Positions 8,128 to 15,011 of a stretch of 25,794 bases of DNA are shown here, one piece after another (position 1 is the first letter of the stretch; every line of letters begins with the position of its first letter). The DNA lies in IMG/VR virus record IMGVR_UViG_3300048024_000045, positions 1-25,794 of that record. One strand, 5' to 3'. This DNA comes from a virus. The notes below the pieces were generated by a model that worked only from the letters and a program-made list of their open reading frames with translations, did not search any database and had not been told where the DNA came from. The translations under genes and the position numbers were made by a program.

Positions 8128-8538
8128 ATGACTATCAAAACAGAACTAGAACTTCTTAAAAAGGATGTGAGTGATATGAAACATATTCACTCACGCCTTG
8201 ATACTGCGATTAGTAAACTTACAGATGTATCAAACTGTATTAACAAAATACTTGCAGTACACGAAGAAAAACTTGGAAGACAAGAAGAAGAAATAGTTAA
8301 ACACGAAAAAGAAATAAAAAGAGAAATACAAGAATTACATTCAAGGGTTACATCAAATTATAAAGAAATAGTAGCAGTTATAAGTAAACACAATTCAGAT
8401 GATATTGAAAGATTTCATCAACTTCAAAGAGAATTATCTAATAGGGTAGGTATATTAGAAAAGTGGAGATGGATTATTATCGGTGGTTCAATAGTCGCTG
8501 GATTTATTCTTCACAAAGTAATAATGTTTGCAATATAG
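8128..8538 (+). CDS. Coiled-coil protein with C-terminal membrane anchor
   Basis: A 136-residue protein with continuous heptad-like helix from about residue 5 to 110 (LKKDVSDMKHIHSRLDTAIS; EEIVKHEKEIKREIQELHSR) and a C-terminal membrane segment (WIIIGGSIVAGFILHKVIMF). The tail-anchored layout is typical of a small family in marine T4-like phages without known function. The ATG at 8128 lacks an upstream ribosome binding site and lies six bases after a late promoter octamer. A second in-frame ATG at 8176 has AGGA ten bases upstream and could be the main start. Confidence 0.65.
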   Translation: MTIKTELELLKKDVSDMKHIHSRLDTAISKLTDVSNCINKILAVHEEKLGRQEEEIVKHEKEIKREIQELHSRVTSNYKEIVAVISKHNSDDIERFHQLQRELSNRVGILEKWRWIIIGGSIVAGFILHKVIMFAI

Positions 8539-8540
8539 TA

Positions 8541-8569
8541 TTGACAATCTTTTAATTATGGTATATAAT
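8541..8569 (+). promoter_or_regulatory. Consensus sigma-70 promoter before primase
   Basis: TTGACA (8541-8546), 17-base spacer, TATAAT (8564-8569): both hexamers are perfect. Predicted transcription start is about 8576, two bases before the primase ATG at 8578, so the first gene would have essentially no leader. This looks like an early promoter read by unmodified host RNA polymerase, driving the primase-RNR operon. Confidence 0.85.
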
Positions 8570-8577
8570 GTTTATCT

Positions 8578-9585
8578 ATGAACACTTTCGTTGATACAAA
8601 ATATATTGGTCTTTTATCTTCAAAGTTATCACAGTTTAAAAAGAAATCTGGTAATTTATATAATTTCAGATGTCCATACTGTGGTGATTCAGAAAAGTCT
8701 AAAACTAAAGCTAGAGGTTATCTGATACTCAATAAGACATTTTATGTTTATAAATGTCATAATTGTGAGAAATCTACTGACTTTGGTAGTCTATTAAGAT
8801 ATGTAAATAGTGATTTGCACAAAGAATATACATTTGAAATCTATAAAAATAAGAATGTATATATACAATCAGACGATAAAAAAAAAGATTTGAATTTATC
8901 TAAATCAGTATTTTTAAAAGGGGACTCTCCACTCAAAAAACTCAAGAAAATTTCACAACTTAGTCCAGACCACCCAGTAACTAAATGGGTCAGAAATAGA
9001 CATATTCAAAGTCGTTTTCATTACAAGTTGTTTTTCTGCAACAAATTCTATGAGTGGGTCAACACATTTGCACCGAACAAGTTTCCATCTTTAAAGGGTG
9101 ATCACCCTAGATTCGTGATACCTTTTTTAGATAAGAGTAATAAAATGTTTGCACTACAAGGTCGTGCATTTGGTAAAGAAGAACCGAAGTATCTGACTAT
9201 AAGATTATCAGATGATAAAAAATTATATGGTTTAGATAGTGTTGATTGGAATAAAAGGGTTTATGTGGTAGAAGGGCCTATTGATAGTTTATTTTTAGAT
9301 AATTGTATTGCAACTGCACACTCTGATTTAAGAATTGATAAAAAGAATAGTGTAACTTTGATACCAGATAATGAACCAAGAAATAGGGAAATAGTAAAAA
9401 GAATTAGAAGTTTCATAGAAGATGATTATTCTGTTTGTTTGTTTCCAGAACAAATAAAACAGAAAGACATCAACGAAATGGTTGTGTCTGGAGTAAAAGA
9501 CATAAAAAAACTAATAGACAATAACACATATAAAGGACTAGAAGCAAAAGTCCGATTTAACGAATGGAGAAAAATAGATGCTTAA
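8578..9585 (+). CDS. 61: DNA primase, T4 gp61-like
   Basis: A 335-residue primase that would make RNA primers for lagging-strand synthesis with the gp41 helicase. The N-terminal zinc finger is CPYC (C32, C35) ... CHNC (C60, C63). The central-to-C-terminal region is a TOPRIM fold: 'VYVVEGPIDSLF' with catalytic Glu232 near the first strand, and 'LIPDNEP' (D264, E266) corresponding to the acidic metal-binding pair. Length is close to T4 gp61. It begins two bases after a predicted transcription start and overlaps the next gene by eight bases. The gp59 helicase loader is encoded later in the window, fitting a T4-type primosome; gp41 itself is not in the window. Confidence 0.85.
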   Translation: MNTFVDTKYIGLLSSKLSQFKKKSGNLYNFRCPYCGDSEKSKTKARGYLILNKTFYVYKCHNCEKSTDFGSLLRYVNSDLHKEYTFEIYKNKNVYIQSDDKKKDLNLSKSVFLKGDSPLKKLKKISQLSPDHPVTKWVRNRHIQSRFHYKLFFCNKFYEWVNTFAPNKFPSLKGDHPRFVIPFLDKSNKMFALQGRAFGKEEPKYLTIRLSDDKKLYGLDSVDWNKRVYVVEGPIDSLFLDNCIATAHSDLRIDKKNSVTLIPDNEPRNREIVKRIRSFIEDDYSVCLFPEQIKQKDINEMVVSGVKDIKKLIDNNTYKGLEAKVRFNEWRKIDA

Positions 9586-11494
9586 TGGTAAACTTCCAAC
9601 TAATTATCAAGAATTTATACACCTATCAAGATACTCAAGGTGGATACCGAAAGAAGGTAGAAGAGAAACTTGGAGAGAAACAGTAACTAGATACTTTGAT
9701 TTTTTTCAAGAACATTTGAAACAAAGTTGTAAATATAATCTAGATAAGTCATTGAGAGAAGAGTTGGAAGATGCAGTAATACATCTTGATATTATGCCTT
9801 CTATGAGATGTTTAATGACAGCTGGTGAAGCACTAAGAAGAGAAAATATTGCTGGTTATAATTGTAGTTATGTTGCAGTTGATAGACCACAAGCATTTGA
9901 CGAAATACTATATGTATTGATGAATGGAACTGGGGTAGGATTCTCAGTTGAAAGACAATTTGTTGGTAATCTACCAACAGTTGCAGAAGAGTTTCACCCT
10001 AGTGATACAACTATTGTTGTTCAAGACAGTAAAATGGGTTGGGCAAAAGCATTTAAAGAACTTGTTGCAATGTTATATCACGGACAAATACCTAAATGGG
10101 ATTTAACTAAAGTAAGACCAGCTGGTGCTCCACTAAAAACTTTTGGTGGTCGTGCATCTGGGCCTGAACCATTACATAGATTATTTGAATTCACAACAGA
10201 AATATTTCAAAATGCACACGGAAGAAAATTAAGTTCTATTGAATGTCACGATATTGTTTGTAAAACAGCAGAGATTGTTGTTGTTGGTGGTGTTAGAAGA
10301 AGTGCATTAATTAGTTTATCTAATCTTTCTGACGATAGAATGAGAGTTGCAAAGTCTGGTCAATGGTGGATTGATAATGGTCAAAGAGCACTTGCGAATA
10401 ACTCTGCTTGTTATACTGAGAAACCAGACATAGGCATTTTTATGGACGAATGGAAAGCACTTTATGATTCTAAGTCTGGTGAACGAGGAATATTCAACAG
10501 AGAATCTGCAAAGAGAATTGCAGAGAAGAATGAAAGAAGAGATGTTGGATATGATTTTGGAACAAATCCTTGCTCAGAAATAATTTTACGAAGTAGAGAA
10601 TTTTGTAACTTATCTGAAGTTGTTGTCAGACCAAAGGATACAGAAGATACATTACTAAGAAAAGTAAAACTTGCAACAATACTTGGAACATTTCAATCTA
10701 CACTTACTAATTTTAAATATGTAAGTAAAGATTGGAAAAAGAATTGTGTTGAAGAAAGATTATTAGGTGTATCTCTTACTGGTATTATGGATAATAAATG
10801 GACTGCTGGTAAACTAAATGGTTTAGATTCATTGTTAAAGAACCTTAAACAAATGTCAGTAGATACTAACAAAGATTGGTCTAAGAAATTAAAGATTAAT
10901 CACTCAGCTGCGATTACTTGTGTGAAACCGTCTGGAACTGTTTCACAATTAGTAGATAGTGCAAGTGGTATTCACGCTAGACACAATCCTTATTATATTA
11001 GAACTGTAAGAGGTGATAAGAAAGACCCACTTACAAAGATGATGGTAGAAGAAGGTTTTCCTAATGAAGATGATGTTATGAAACCAAATGATACTACTGT
11101 GTTTTCTTTTCCAATAAAATGTAGTCCAGATGCAGTATTTAGACAAGATTTAACTGCGATTGAACAACTAGAACTTTGGAAAACATATCAAGTACATTGG
11201 TGTGAACACAAACCTTCAGTTACTATTTCTGTAAAAGAAGAAGAATGGATTGATGTTGGAGCTTGGGTATATAAGAACTTTGACTTAATGAGTGGAGTAA
11301 GTTTCTTACCATATAGTGAACATACATATAAACAAGCACCGTATCAAGATTGTGATGAAAAAGAGTATAATGATTTATTGAATAAAATGCCTATTACTGT
11401 TGATTGGAATAAGTTATCAGAGTATGAGAAATCCGATATGACAGTAGGTTCACAAGAACTTGCGTGTTCGTCTGGTTCTTGTGAGATTCAGTAA
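9578..11494 (+). CDS. nrdJ: Class II (adenosylcobalamin-dependent) ribonucleotide reductase
   Basis: A 638-residue single-chain enzyme that reduces ribonucleotides to deoxyribonucleotides for phage DNA synthesis. Visible motifs are 'YNCSYVAV' with the first redox Cys (C96), the finger-loop 'NPCSEI' (N330, C332, E334) with the thiyl-radical Cys, 'FCNLSE' (C343, E347) with the partner redox Cys, 'CVKPSGTVSQ' phosphate-binding loop, and a C-terminal swinging pair 'CSSGSC'. No nrdB-like radical subunit is adjacent, and the sequence fits monomeric B12-dependent reductases (RTPR-like, common in marine phages). The enzyme would depend on host or scavenged cobalamin. It overlaps the primase by eight bases, so the two are co-expressed. 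Confidence 0.9.
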   Translation: MLNGKLPTNYQEFIHLSRYSRWIPKEGRRETWRETVTRYFDFFQEHLKQSCKYNLDKSLREELEDAVIHLDIMPSMRCLMTAGEALRRENIAGYNCSYVAVDRPQAFDEILYVLMNGTGVGFSVERQFVGNLPTVAEEFHPSDTTIVVQDSKMGWAKAFKELVAMLYHGQIPKWDLTKVRPAGAPLKTFGGRASGPEPLHRLFEFTTEIFQNAHGRKLSSIECHDIVCKTAEIVVVGGVRRSALISLSNLSDDRMRVAKSGQWWIDNGQRALANNSACYTEKPDIGIFMDEWKALYDSKSGERGIFNRESAKRIAEKNERRDVGYDFGTNPCSEIILRSREFCNLSEVVVRPKDTEDTLLRKVKLATILGTFQSTLTNFKYVSKDWKKNCVEERLLGVSLTGIMDNKWTAGKLNGLDSLLKNLKQMSVDTNKDWSKKLKINHSAAITCVKPSGTVSQLVDSASGIHARHNPYYIRTVRGDKKDPLTKMMVEEGFPNEDDVMKPNDTTVFSFPIKCSPDAVFRQDLTAIEQLELWKTYQVHWCEHKPSVTISVKEEEWIDVGAWVYKNFDLMSGVSFLPYSEHTYKQAPYQDCDEKEYNDLLNKMPITVDWNKLSEYEKSDMTVGSQELACSSGSCEIQ

Positions 11495-11640
11495 TGCCTG
11501 GAAAAACAATTTATTGCGATTCTTGTGAAGCAGAATTTAAAATAAGTCACAATATGGACGATGAATACTATAAAGTTAATCATTGTCCTTTTTGTGGTGA
11601 AGAACTTGATGAAGATAATGTAGATGAAGACACAGAGTAA
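11494..11640 (+). CDS. Small zinc-ribbon protein
   Basis: A 48-residue protein coupled to the reductase stop (TAATG). It has two Cys pairs, C8-x2-C11 and C31-x2-C34 (HCPFCGEEL), spaced as in zinc ribbons, and an acidic tail. It overlaps the next gene by 17 bases. A small zinc-binding adaptor or DNA/RNA-binding peptide is likely; its position after RNR may be incidental. Confidence 0.7.
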   Translation: MPGKTIYCDSCEAEFKISHNMDDEYYKVNHCPFCGEELDEDNVDEDTE

Positions 11641-11959
11641 AAAATCTAAAGGTAGAAGATTACAGAAATGGGTTAGGGAACAACTCATAGAAAAATTAGA
11701 TATACACGAAGAGGATATTGAAAGTCGTTCAATGGGTGCTGGTGGTGAAGATTTAATTATGGCAAGAGCTGCAAGAGAAAAGTTTCCATATTCTATTGAA
11801 TGTAAAAATCAAGAAAAATTAAATATATGGGAATCATATAAACAGGCATCTGATAATGCTGGTAAATATGAACCGATTGTTGTTATAAAAAGAAACAATC
11901 AAAAACCATTAGTTTTAATTGATGCAGAATATTTTATGAGGTTACATAATGGACATTGA
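11624..11959 (+). CDS. PD-(D/E)XK endonuclease, Holliday-junction-resolvase-like
   Basis: A 111-residue nuclease. 'SKGRRLQKWVREQLIEKL' gives the N-terminal helix with Glu19. 'GAGGEDLIM' supplies Asp43, and 'YSIECKNQE' the E-x-K pair (E59, K61) of the PD-(D/E)XK fold. Size and motif order resemble archaeal Hjc-like resolvases and small phage endonucleases, so branched-DNA resolution or recombination is a reasonable inference; T4 itself uses the unrelated endonuclease VII. It overlaps the zinc-ribbon gene upstream and the methyltransferase downstream. Confidence 0.7.
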   Translation: MKTQSKKSKGRRLQKWVREQLIEKLDIHEEDIESRSMGAGGEDLIMARAAREKFPYSIECKNQEKLNIWESYKQASDNAGKYEPIVVIKRNNQKPLVLIDAEYFMRLHNGH

Positions 11960-12500
11960 ACAACATTATATTGACTTGTATAGGTCAATGCACGAAGATA
12001 AAAACACCTATCAAGGTGTTAGTTTATTTAAAGAAACCCCAAACATTGCGAATATTGTTTTGATAACAAATTCTCAAACAGTATTAGATTATGGTTGTGG
12101 AAAGGGTAGTCAATACACAGATTCACACCTTAACATCTTATTTCATATAAATGATGAAAACATCTATATGTACGACCCAGGCTTTCCAGAACACGAAAAC
12201 ATACCAGAGGATAAGTTTGACGGTGTTATATCAACAGATGTTTTAGAACATATACCAGAAGAGATAGTACCTAAAATACTTGATGAGATATACAGTAAGG
12301 CAAACAAATTTGTATATCTTGCGATTTGCACTAGACTTGCACAAGCAATACTACCAAACGGTGAAAATGCACATTGTACTGTAAAAGAACCAGATTGGTG
12401 GGAAAAACACATTATAAAATCCAATAAAAACAAGATTCATACCGAAGTTCATTGGTATGGAAACCACAATGATTACAGAAAATATAACATATCTTCGTAA
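11949..12500 (+). CDS. SAM-dependent methyltransferase, class I
   Basis: A 183-residue Rossmann methyltransferase. Motif I is 'VLDYGCGKGSQY' at about residues 45-56, followed by an acidic strand end 'YMYDPGF' and motif IV-like 'FDGVISTDVLEHIPEE'. No DPPY/NPPY motif is present, so an N6-adenine DNA methylase is unlikely. The target (small molecule, nucleotide, glycan or protein) cannot be read. It is the last gene of the primase-RNR operon, followed by a T-rich gap and a new promoter. Confidence 0.75.
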   Translation: MDIEQHYIDLYRSMHEDKNTYQGVSLFKETPNIANIVLITNSQTVLDYGCGKGSQYTDSHLNILFHINDENIYMYDPGFPEHENIPEDKFDGVISTDVLEHIPEEIVPKILDEIYSKANKFVYLAICTRLAQAILPNGENAHCTVKEPDWWEKHIIKSNKNKIHTEVHWYGNHNDYRKYNISS

Positions 12501-12548
12501 GTCATTGATTTAATTCATATCTTTTTTTCATTTTTTTAACTTTTTTAC

Positions 12549-12577
12549 TTGACATTGTTCTCAAAACAAGGTACAAT
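12549..12577 (+). promoter_or_regulatory. Sigma-70 promoter, copy A of a duplicated cassette
   Basis: TTGACA (12549-12554), 17-base spacer, TACAAT (12572-12577). The spacer contains a dyad, TTGTT-n5-AACAA. The surrounding 12548-12611 sequence, including the untranslated 'TCAAGAAAGAAAGGA' leader, is closely repeated at 12925-12985. Confidence 0.8.
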
Positions 12578-12611
12578 AGATACATAAAGTCAAGAAAGAA
12601 AGGACAAAAAA

Positions 12612-12911
12612 ATGGGTAAAAGAGTTAAATCTTCAAATAAAAAAACAATAAGTTTAAGACAGTATGCTGGTTTTGGTGGTGCAAGATTGAGTGTATTGAC
12701 TGTAAGAAATCCAAAGACTAATTGGATGCAATCTGATAATTCTATGAATGTTGTTAATCTTAGTAAAACAGAGGCAAAAAAGTTAGCAAATGATTTGTTA
12801 GCGTGGGTTAATGATACAATAGAAGATGACCACGAGTGGCCTTCTTTACAAGTTCAAGAAGAAGTTTGGAACGAACAACAAAGAAGAAAACAAAGAAAAT
12901 TAACAAAATAA
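12612..12911 (+). CDS. Hypothetical protein
   Basis: A 99-residue protein, basic at both ends (GKRVKSSNKKT; RRKQRKLTK), with a central 'VVNLSKTEAKKLANDLLAWV' helix. I do not recognise the family. AAGGA lies nine bases before the ATG, downstream of a strong promoter. It heads a run of short unknown genes, the usual place for host-takeover functions in T4-like phages. Confidence 0.6.
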   Translation: MGKRVKSSNKKTISLRQYAGFGGARLSVLTVRNPKTNWMQSDNSMNVVNLSKTEAKKLANDLLAWVNDTIEDDHEWPSLQVQEEVWNEQQRRKQRKLTK

Positions 12912-12925
12912 TTTAAAAAAAAGAC

Positions 12926-12954
12926 TTGACATTGTTCTTAAAACAAAGTATAAT
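12926..12954 (+). promoter_or_regulatory. Consensus sigma-70 promoter, copy B of the duplicated cassette
   Basis: TTGACA (12926-12931), 17-base spacer, TATAAT (12949-12954), both hexamers perfect. The spacer dyad TTGTT-n5-AACAA and the leader TCAAGAAAGAAAG match copy A at 12548-12611. Confidence 0.85.
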
Positions 12955-12985
12955 AATAATATAATCAAGAAAGAAAGAGAAAAAT

Positions 12986-13234
12986 ATGGAAAAAAAAGAT
13001 ATATTTAATAGTCTAAAATTTGCAAAACGAATGAATGAATTTGTAGAGTATGTTTATGATTTTTATGGTAAAAATGGTATCTATGATATGGGTGCAACTA
13101 GAGATAATATCACTACTGCAACTATTGACTATGTTTCAAGTGATGATTCTTTACCATTTTATGGTGATAGTCTTGACAGAGAAAGAGTAAGAGATATTCT
13201 TACAAGTAAATTTAATTTGAAAGAGGTAAAATAA
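12986..13234 (+). CDS. Hypothetical protein
   Basis: An 82-residue protein with no recognisable family. The N-terminal part is helical (FAKRMNEFVEYVYDFYGKNG) and the C-terminal helix reads 'DRERVRDILTSKFNLKEVK'. It is first behind promoter copy B, with a purine-rich leader instead of a strong ribosome binding site, and couples to the next gene through TAATG. Confidence 0.55.
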   Translation: MEKKDIFNSLKFAKRMNEFVEYVYDFYGKNGIYDMGATRDNITTATIDYVSSDDSLPFYGDSLDRERVRDILTSKFNLKEVK

Positions 13235-13518
13235 TGGAAAAATGTTATAAAGTTTTAGATAAAAAAGGTCGGACTATGACACCTTGTGGTAATTGGTGGT
13301 ATGACGAATGGAGCCCTAAATTTAATGCTCTATTTGATATAGATTTAAATCCAGATACATTTTATACTGATACTGTAAATAATGCATTTTGTGCCATAGA
13401 AGGTCAAAATAAAGGTTATTACGATATTGTAGAGTGTGAAGCTGATGGCAGAGGAGATGTTAAACCTACTGATAAAGAAACAAGATGTTATTACAATGGA
13501 GGCAAAATTGCAGTATAG
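13234..13518 (+). CDS. Hypothetical protein
   Basis: A 94-residue protein rich in aromatic residues (GNWWYDEWSPKF; FYTDTVNNAFCAIEGQNKGY) with four Cys at residues 4, 18, 53 and about 63, and another near 84. I do not recognise the family. It starts on the stop of the preceding gene (TAATG), and its last 23 bases overlap the next gene. Confidence 0.55.
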   Translation: MEKCYKVLDKKGRTMTPCGNWWYDEWSPKFNALFDIDLNPDTFYTDTVNNAFCAIEGQNKGYYDIVECEADGRGDVKPTDKETRCYYNGGKIAV

Positions 13519-13747
13519 AGTAGAAGTAAATTTAAACGGCCCAGACGGAAATGCATTTGCATTGATGAGTAAGGCAAAATATTTAGGAGTTAAATTAAAT
13601 TTATCAAAAGATGAGATTGACACAATAGTCAAAGAAATGATGTCTGGAGATTATGATAATTTAGTAGAAGTTTTCAAAACAAACTTTGGTCAATTAGTTA
13701 GATTAGTTAAAATAGAAAATGGTGAGTTAGTAGAAACTTTAAATTAG
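13496..13747 (+). CDS. Conserved small phage protein
   Basis: An 83-residue protein from the ATG at 13496. Alternatively it starts at an in-frame TTG at 13508, which has a perfect GGAGG (13498-13502) five bases upstream and may be the true start (79 aa). The core 'YRVEVNLNGPDGNAFALMSK' followed by a helix-loop-helix 'LNLSKDEIDTIVKEMMSGDY' resembles a recurrent small phage protein (VNLxGPDGNAFxLM) whose role is unknown. Longer in-frame extensions lie inside the upstream gene and are rejected. Confidence 0.6.
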   Translation: MEAKLQYRVEVNLNGPDGNAFALMSKAKYLGVKLNLSKDEIDTIVKEMMSGDYDNLVEVFKTNFGQLVRLVKIENGELVETLN

Positions 13748-13749
13748 GG

Positions 13750-13777
13750 TTGACAATATTAATTTTTATGGTAAGAT
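13750..13777 (+). promoter_or_regulatory. Sigma-70 promoter with predicted leaderless start
   Basis: TTGACA (13750-13755), 16-base spacer, TAAGAT (13772-13777). The predicted start at about 13784 coincides with the ATG of the next gene, the same arrangement as at 8541-8578. Confidence 0.65.
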
Positions 13778-13783
13778 GTAATT

Positions 13784-13972
13784 ATGGAATGGAAAGAAAT
13801 AAAAACAAATAAACAACTCGCTATTGAAAATCTTTCAGAGATTGTCAAGATGATGAATGAAAAAGTTAATAATACAGAAAAACACGGTATTAATGACTCT
13901 GGAGTAAGTTATCTTAAACATTATTCTGAAATGATTAAAAGTGAGATAGAAAGGTACAATTTTAAATTATGA
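13784..13972 (+). CDS. Hypothetical protein
   Basis: A 62-residue, mostly helical protein (EWKEIKTNKQLAIENLSEIV; YLKHYSEMIKSEIERYNFKL). Family unknown. The start lacks a leader ribosome binding site and coincides with a predicted transcription start. It overlaps the next gene by four bases (ATGA). Confidence 0.5.
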   Translation: MEWKEIKTNKQLAIENLSEIVKMMNEKVNNTEKHGINDSGVSYLKHYSEMIKSEIERYNFKL

Positions 13973-14166
13973 TTTTTTTTTATAATACACACGAAGATAT
14001 CCCTAATCACATTGTAGACTATGTTATGAAGTGTGCAGATGTTTCGGATATTACAAAACTATCAATAACAGATATCAATGCTTTTTTAACAGGCATTGAC
14101 CAATATGAAGCAGAAGTTACTAATCAATTAATGGAGGATATGTATGAAATTCAAACAAGTACATAA
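13969..14166 (+). CDS. Hypothetical protein
   Basis: A 65-residue acidic protein (FFYNTHEDIPNHIVDYVMKC; DITKLSITDINAFLTGIDQY). Family not recognised. It starts in an ATGA overlap and ends 23 bases inside the bS21 gene, so translation of bS21 may be coupled to it. Confidence 0.5.
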   Translation: MIFFYNTHEDIPNHIVDYVMKCADVSDITKLSITDINAFLTGIDQYEAEVTNQLMEDMYEIQTST

Positions 14167-14410
14167 GTTTAATAAAAAGAAAAGATTTCCAGAGAAAAGA
14201 TTGCCTGGTACTGCTGTTGCAGTAGAAAACGGTAATATTGATAAGGCAATCAGAAAACTTAAAAAGAAGTTACAAAAAGAAGATATGTTCAATGAACTTC
14301 GCAAAAGAGAGTTCTTTGAAACTAGAAGTGAAAGAAAAAGAAAAGAGAAGGCTGCGAGTACAAGAAGATGTATAAGAAAAATAGAAAAAGAAAAGATGTT
14401 AGAGGTCTAA
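14144..14410 (+). CDS. rpsU: Ribosomal protein bS21 homologue
   Basis: An 88-residue basic protein. From about residue 25 it follows bS21: 'VAVENGNIDKAIRKLKKKLQ', then 'FNELRKREFFETRSERKRKE' and a basic C-terminal tail, matching the cellular pattern of an x-R-R-x-x-R-E-x-[FY]-E helix followed by the ERKR segment. The first 24 residues (KQVHKFNKKKRFPEKRLPGT) are an extension not typical of cellular bS21. bS21 sits at the 30S platform near the anti-Shine-Dalgarno end of 16S rRNA and influences initiation. The gene has a strong GGAGG (14133-14137). Phage bS21 genes are known from aquatic phages including pelagiphages. I infer that it replaces host bS21 to favour phage mRNA. Confidence 0.85.
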   Translation: MKFKQVHKFNKKKRFPEKRLPGTAVAVENGNIDKAIRKLKKKLQKEDMFNELRKREFFETRSERKRKEKAASTRRCIRKIEKEKMLEV

Positions 14411-14610
14411 AATGGTTTGGTTCTATCCTATTGTTGACAGGCTTATGTTTTACATCTTTTAATATCTATCCACTAAACCTATACTTTATGACCATTGGTA
14501 GTGTTGTATGGGTTAGTGTTGGATATTATTGGAAAGACGGTTCTATCATACTATTAAACTCTGTTGGGTTTATTATATCAGTTGTTGGTTTAATGAACTT
14601 TTGGACATAA
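14368..14610 (+). CDS. Small multi-pass membrane protein
   Basis: An 80-residue protein with a basic cytoplasmic start (MYKKNRKRKDVRGLKW) and two to three hydrophobic segments (GSILLLTGLCFTSFNIYPLN; FMTIGSVVWVSVGYYW; SIILLNSVGFIISVVGLMNF). The pattern 'LLTG..xTSFNIYPLNLY' recurs in small membrane proteins of marine T4-like phages. The 43-base overlap with bS21 is long, but no better start is visible. Function unknown. Confidence 0.6.
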   Translation: MYKKNRKRKDVRGLKWFGSILLLTGLCFTSFNIYPLNLYFMTIGSVVWVSVGYYWKDGSIILLNSVGFIISVVGLMNFWT

Positions 14611-14618
14611 ATATTATT

Positions 14619-15011
14619 ATGGAAAAGAAAAACGATAACATAATTACATTTCCTAAAAGATTTAAGGGTAAAAGAAAAGTGGTTAAGCCAGACAAAAATT
14701 TGTTAAGACTTAATGAAGATATGTCTTTTGCAGATACACTTACTGAAGCCTTGATAGTACAATTAGTACACGCTTTAGATGATAATGGATTGAAAGTTAA
14801 TAACCCAACATTTATAAAAGATTTATCTTTTGTTATTGAATCAATCAAGAGCTCTATTTACAGAGATTTAGATATTAAACACGAAATGCAACCTTTAGTT
14901 GATAAGTTTATGGTTCAAGAAAAAGATAAAAAGGGTAATACTAACACAATATTTAAAATGGAATTGATACCTAAGTTTTTAAAAGCTTTGGACAAAAAAA
15001 AGAATAAATGA
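14619..15011 (+). CDS. Conserved T4-like marine phage protein
   Basis: A 130-residue protein starting MEKKNDNIITFPKRFKGK, followed by a helical region (FADTLTEALIVQLVHALDDN; FIKDLSFVIESIKSSIYRDL) and a charged C-terminus. The family pattern is familiar next to replication genes in marine myophages, and the function is unknown. An in-frame extension upstream to 14529 lies within the preceding gene and reads as antipattern sequence, so the ATG at 14619 is chosen. CATAAATA at 14606-14613 upstream is one mismatch from the late promoter octamer. The stop overlaps RNase H by four bases. Confidence 0.65.
   Translation: MEKKNDNIITFPKRFKGKRKVVKPDKNLLRLNEDMSFADTLTEALIVQLVHALDDNGLKVNNPTFIKDLSFVIESIKSSIYRDLDIKHEMQPLVDKFMVQEKDKKGNTNTIFKMELIPKFLKALDKKKNK

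Noticed and set aside
12515-12548. T-rich stretch after the methyltransferase as a terminator
   Set aside because: There are several T-runs, but I could not find a stable stem immediately before them.
14434-14463. TTGACA with TTTAAT 18 bases on, inside the membrane protein gene
   Set aside because: The -10 match is poor and the site lies in a hydrophobic coding stretch; chance is likely.
14529-14618. Upstream extension of the 130-residue conserved protein
   Set aside because: Its sequence is an out-of-frame reading of the membrane protein gene, and the familiar N-terminus begins at 14619.
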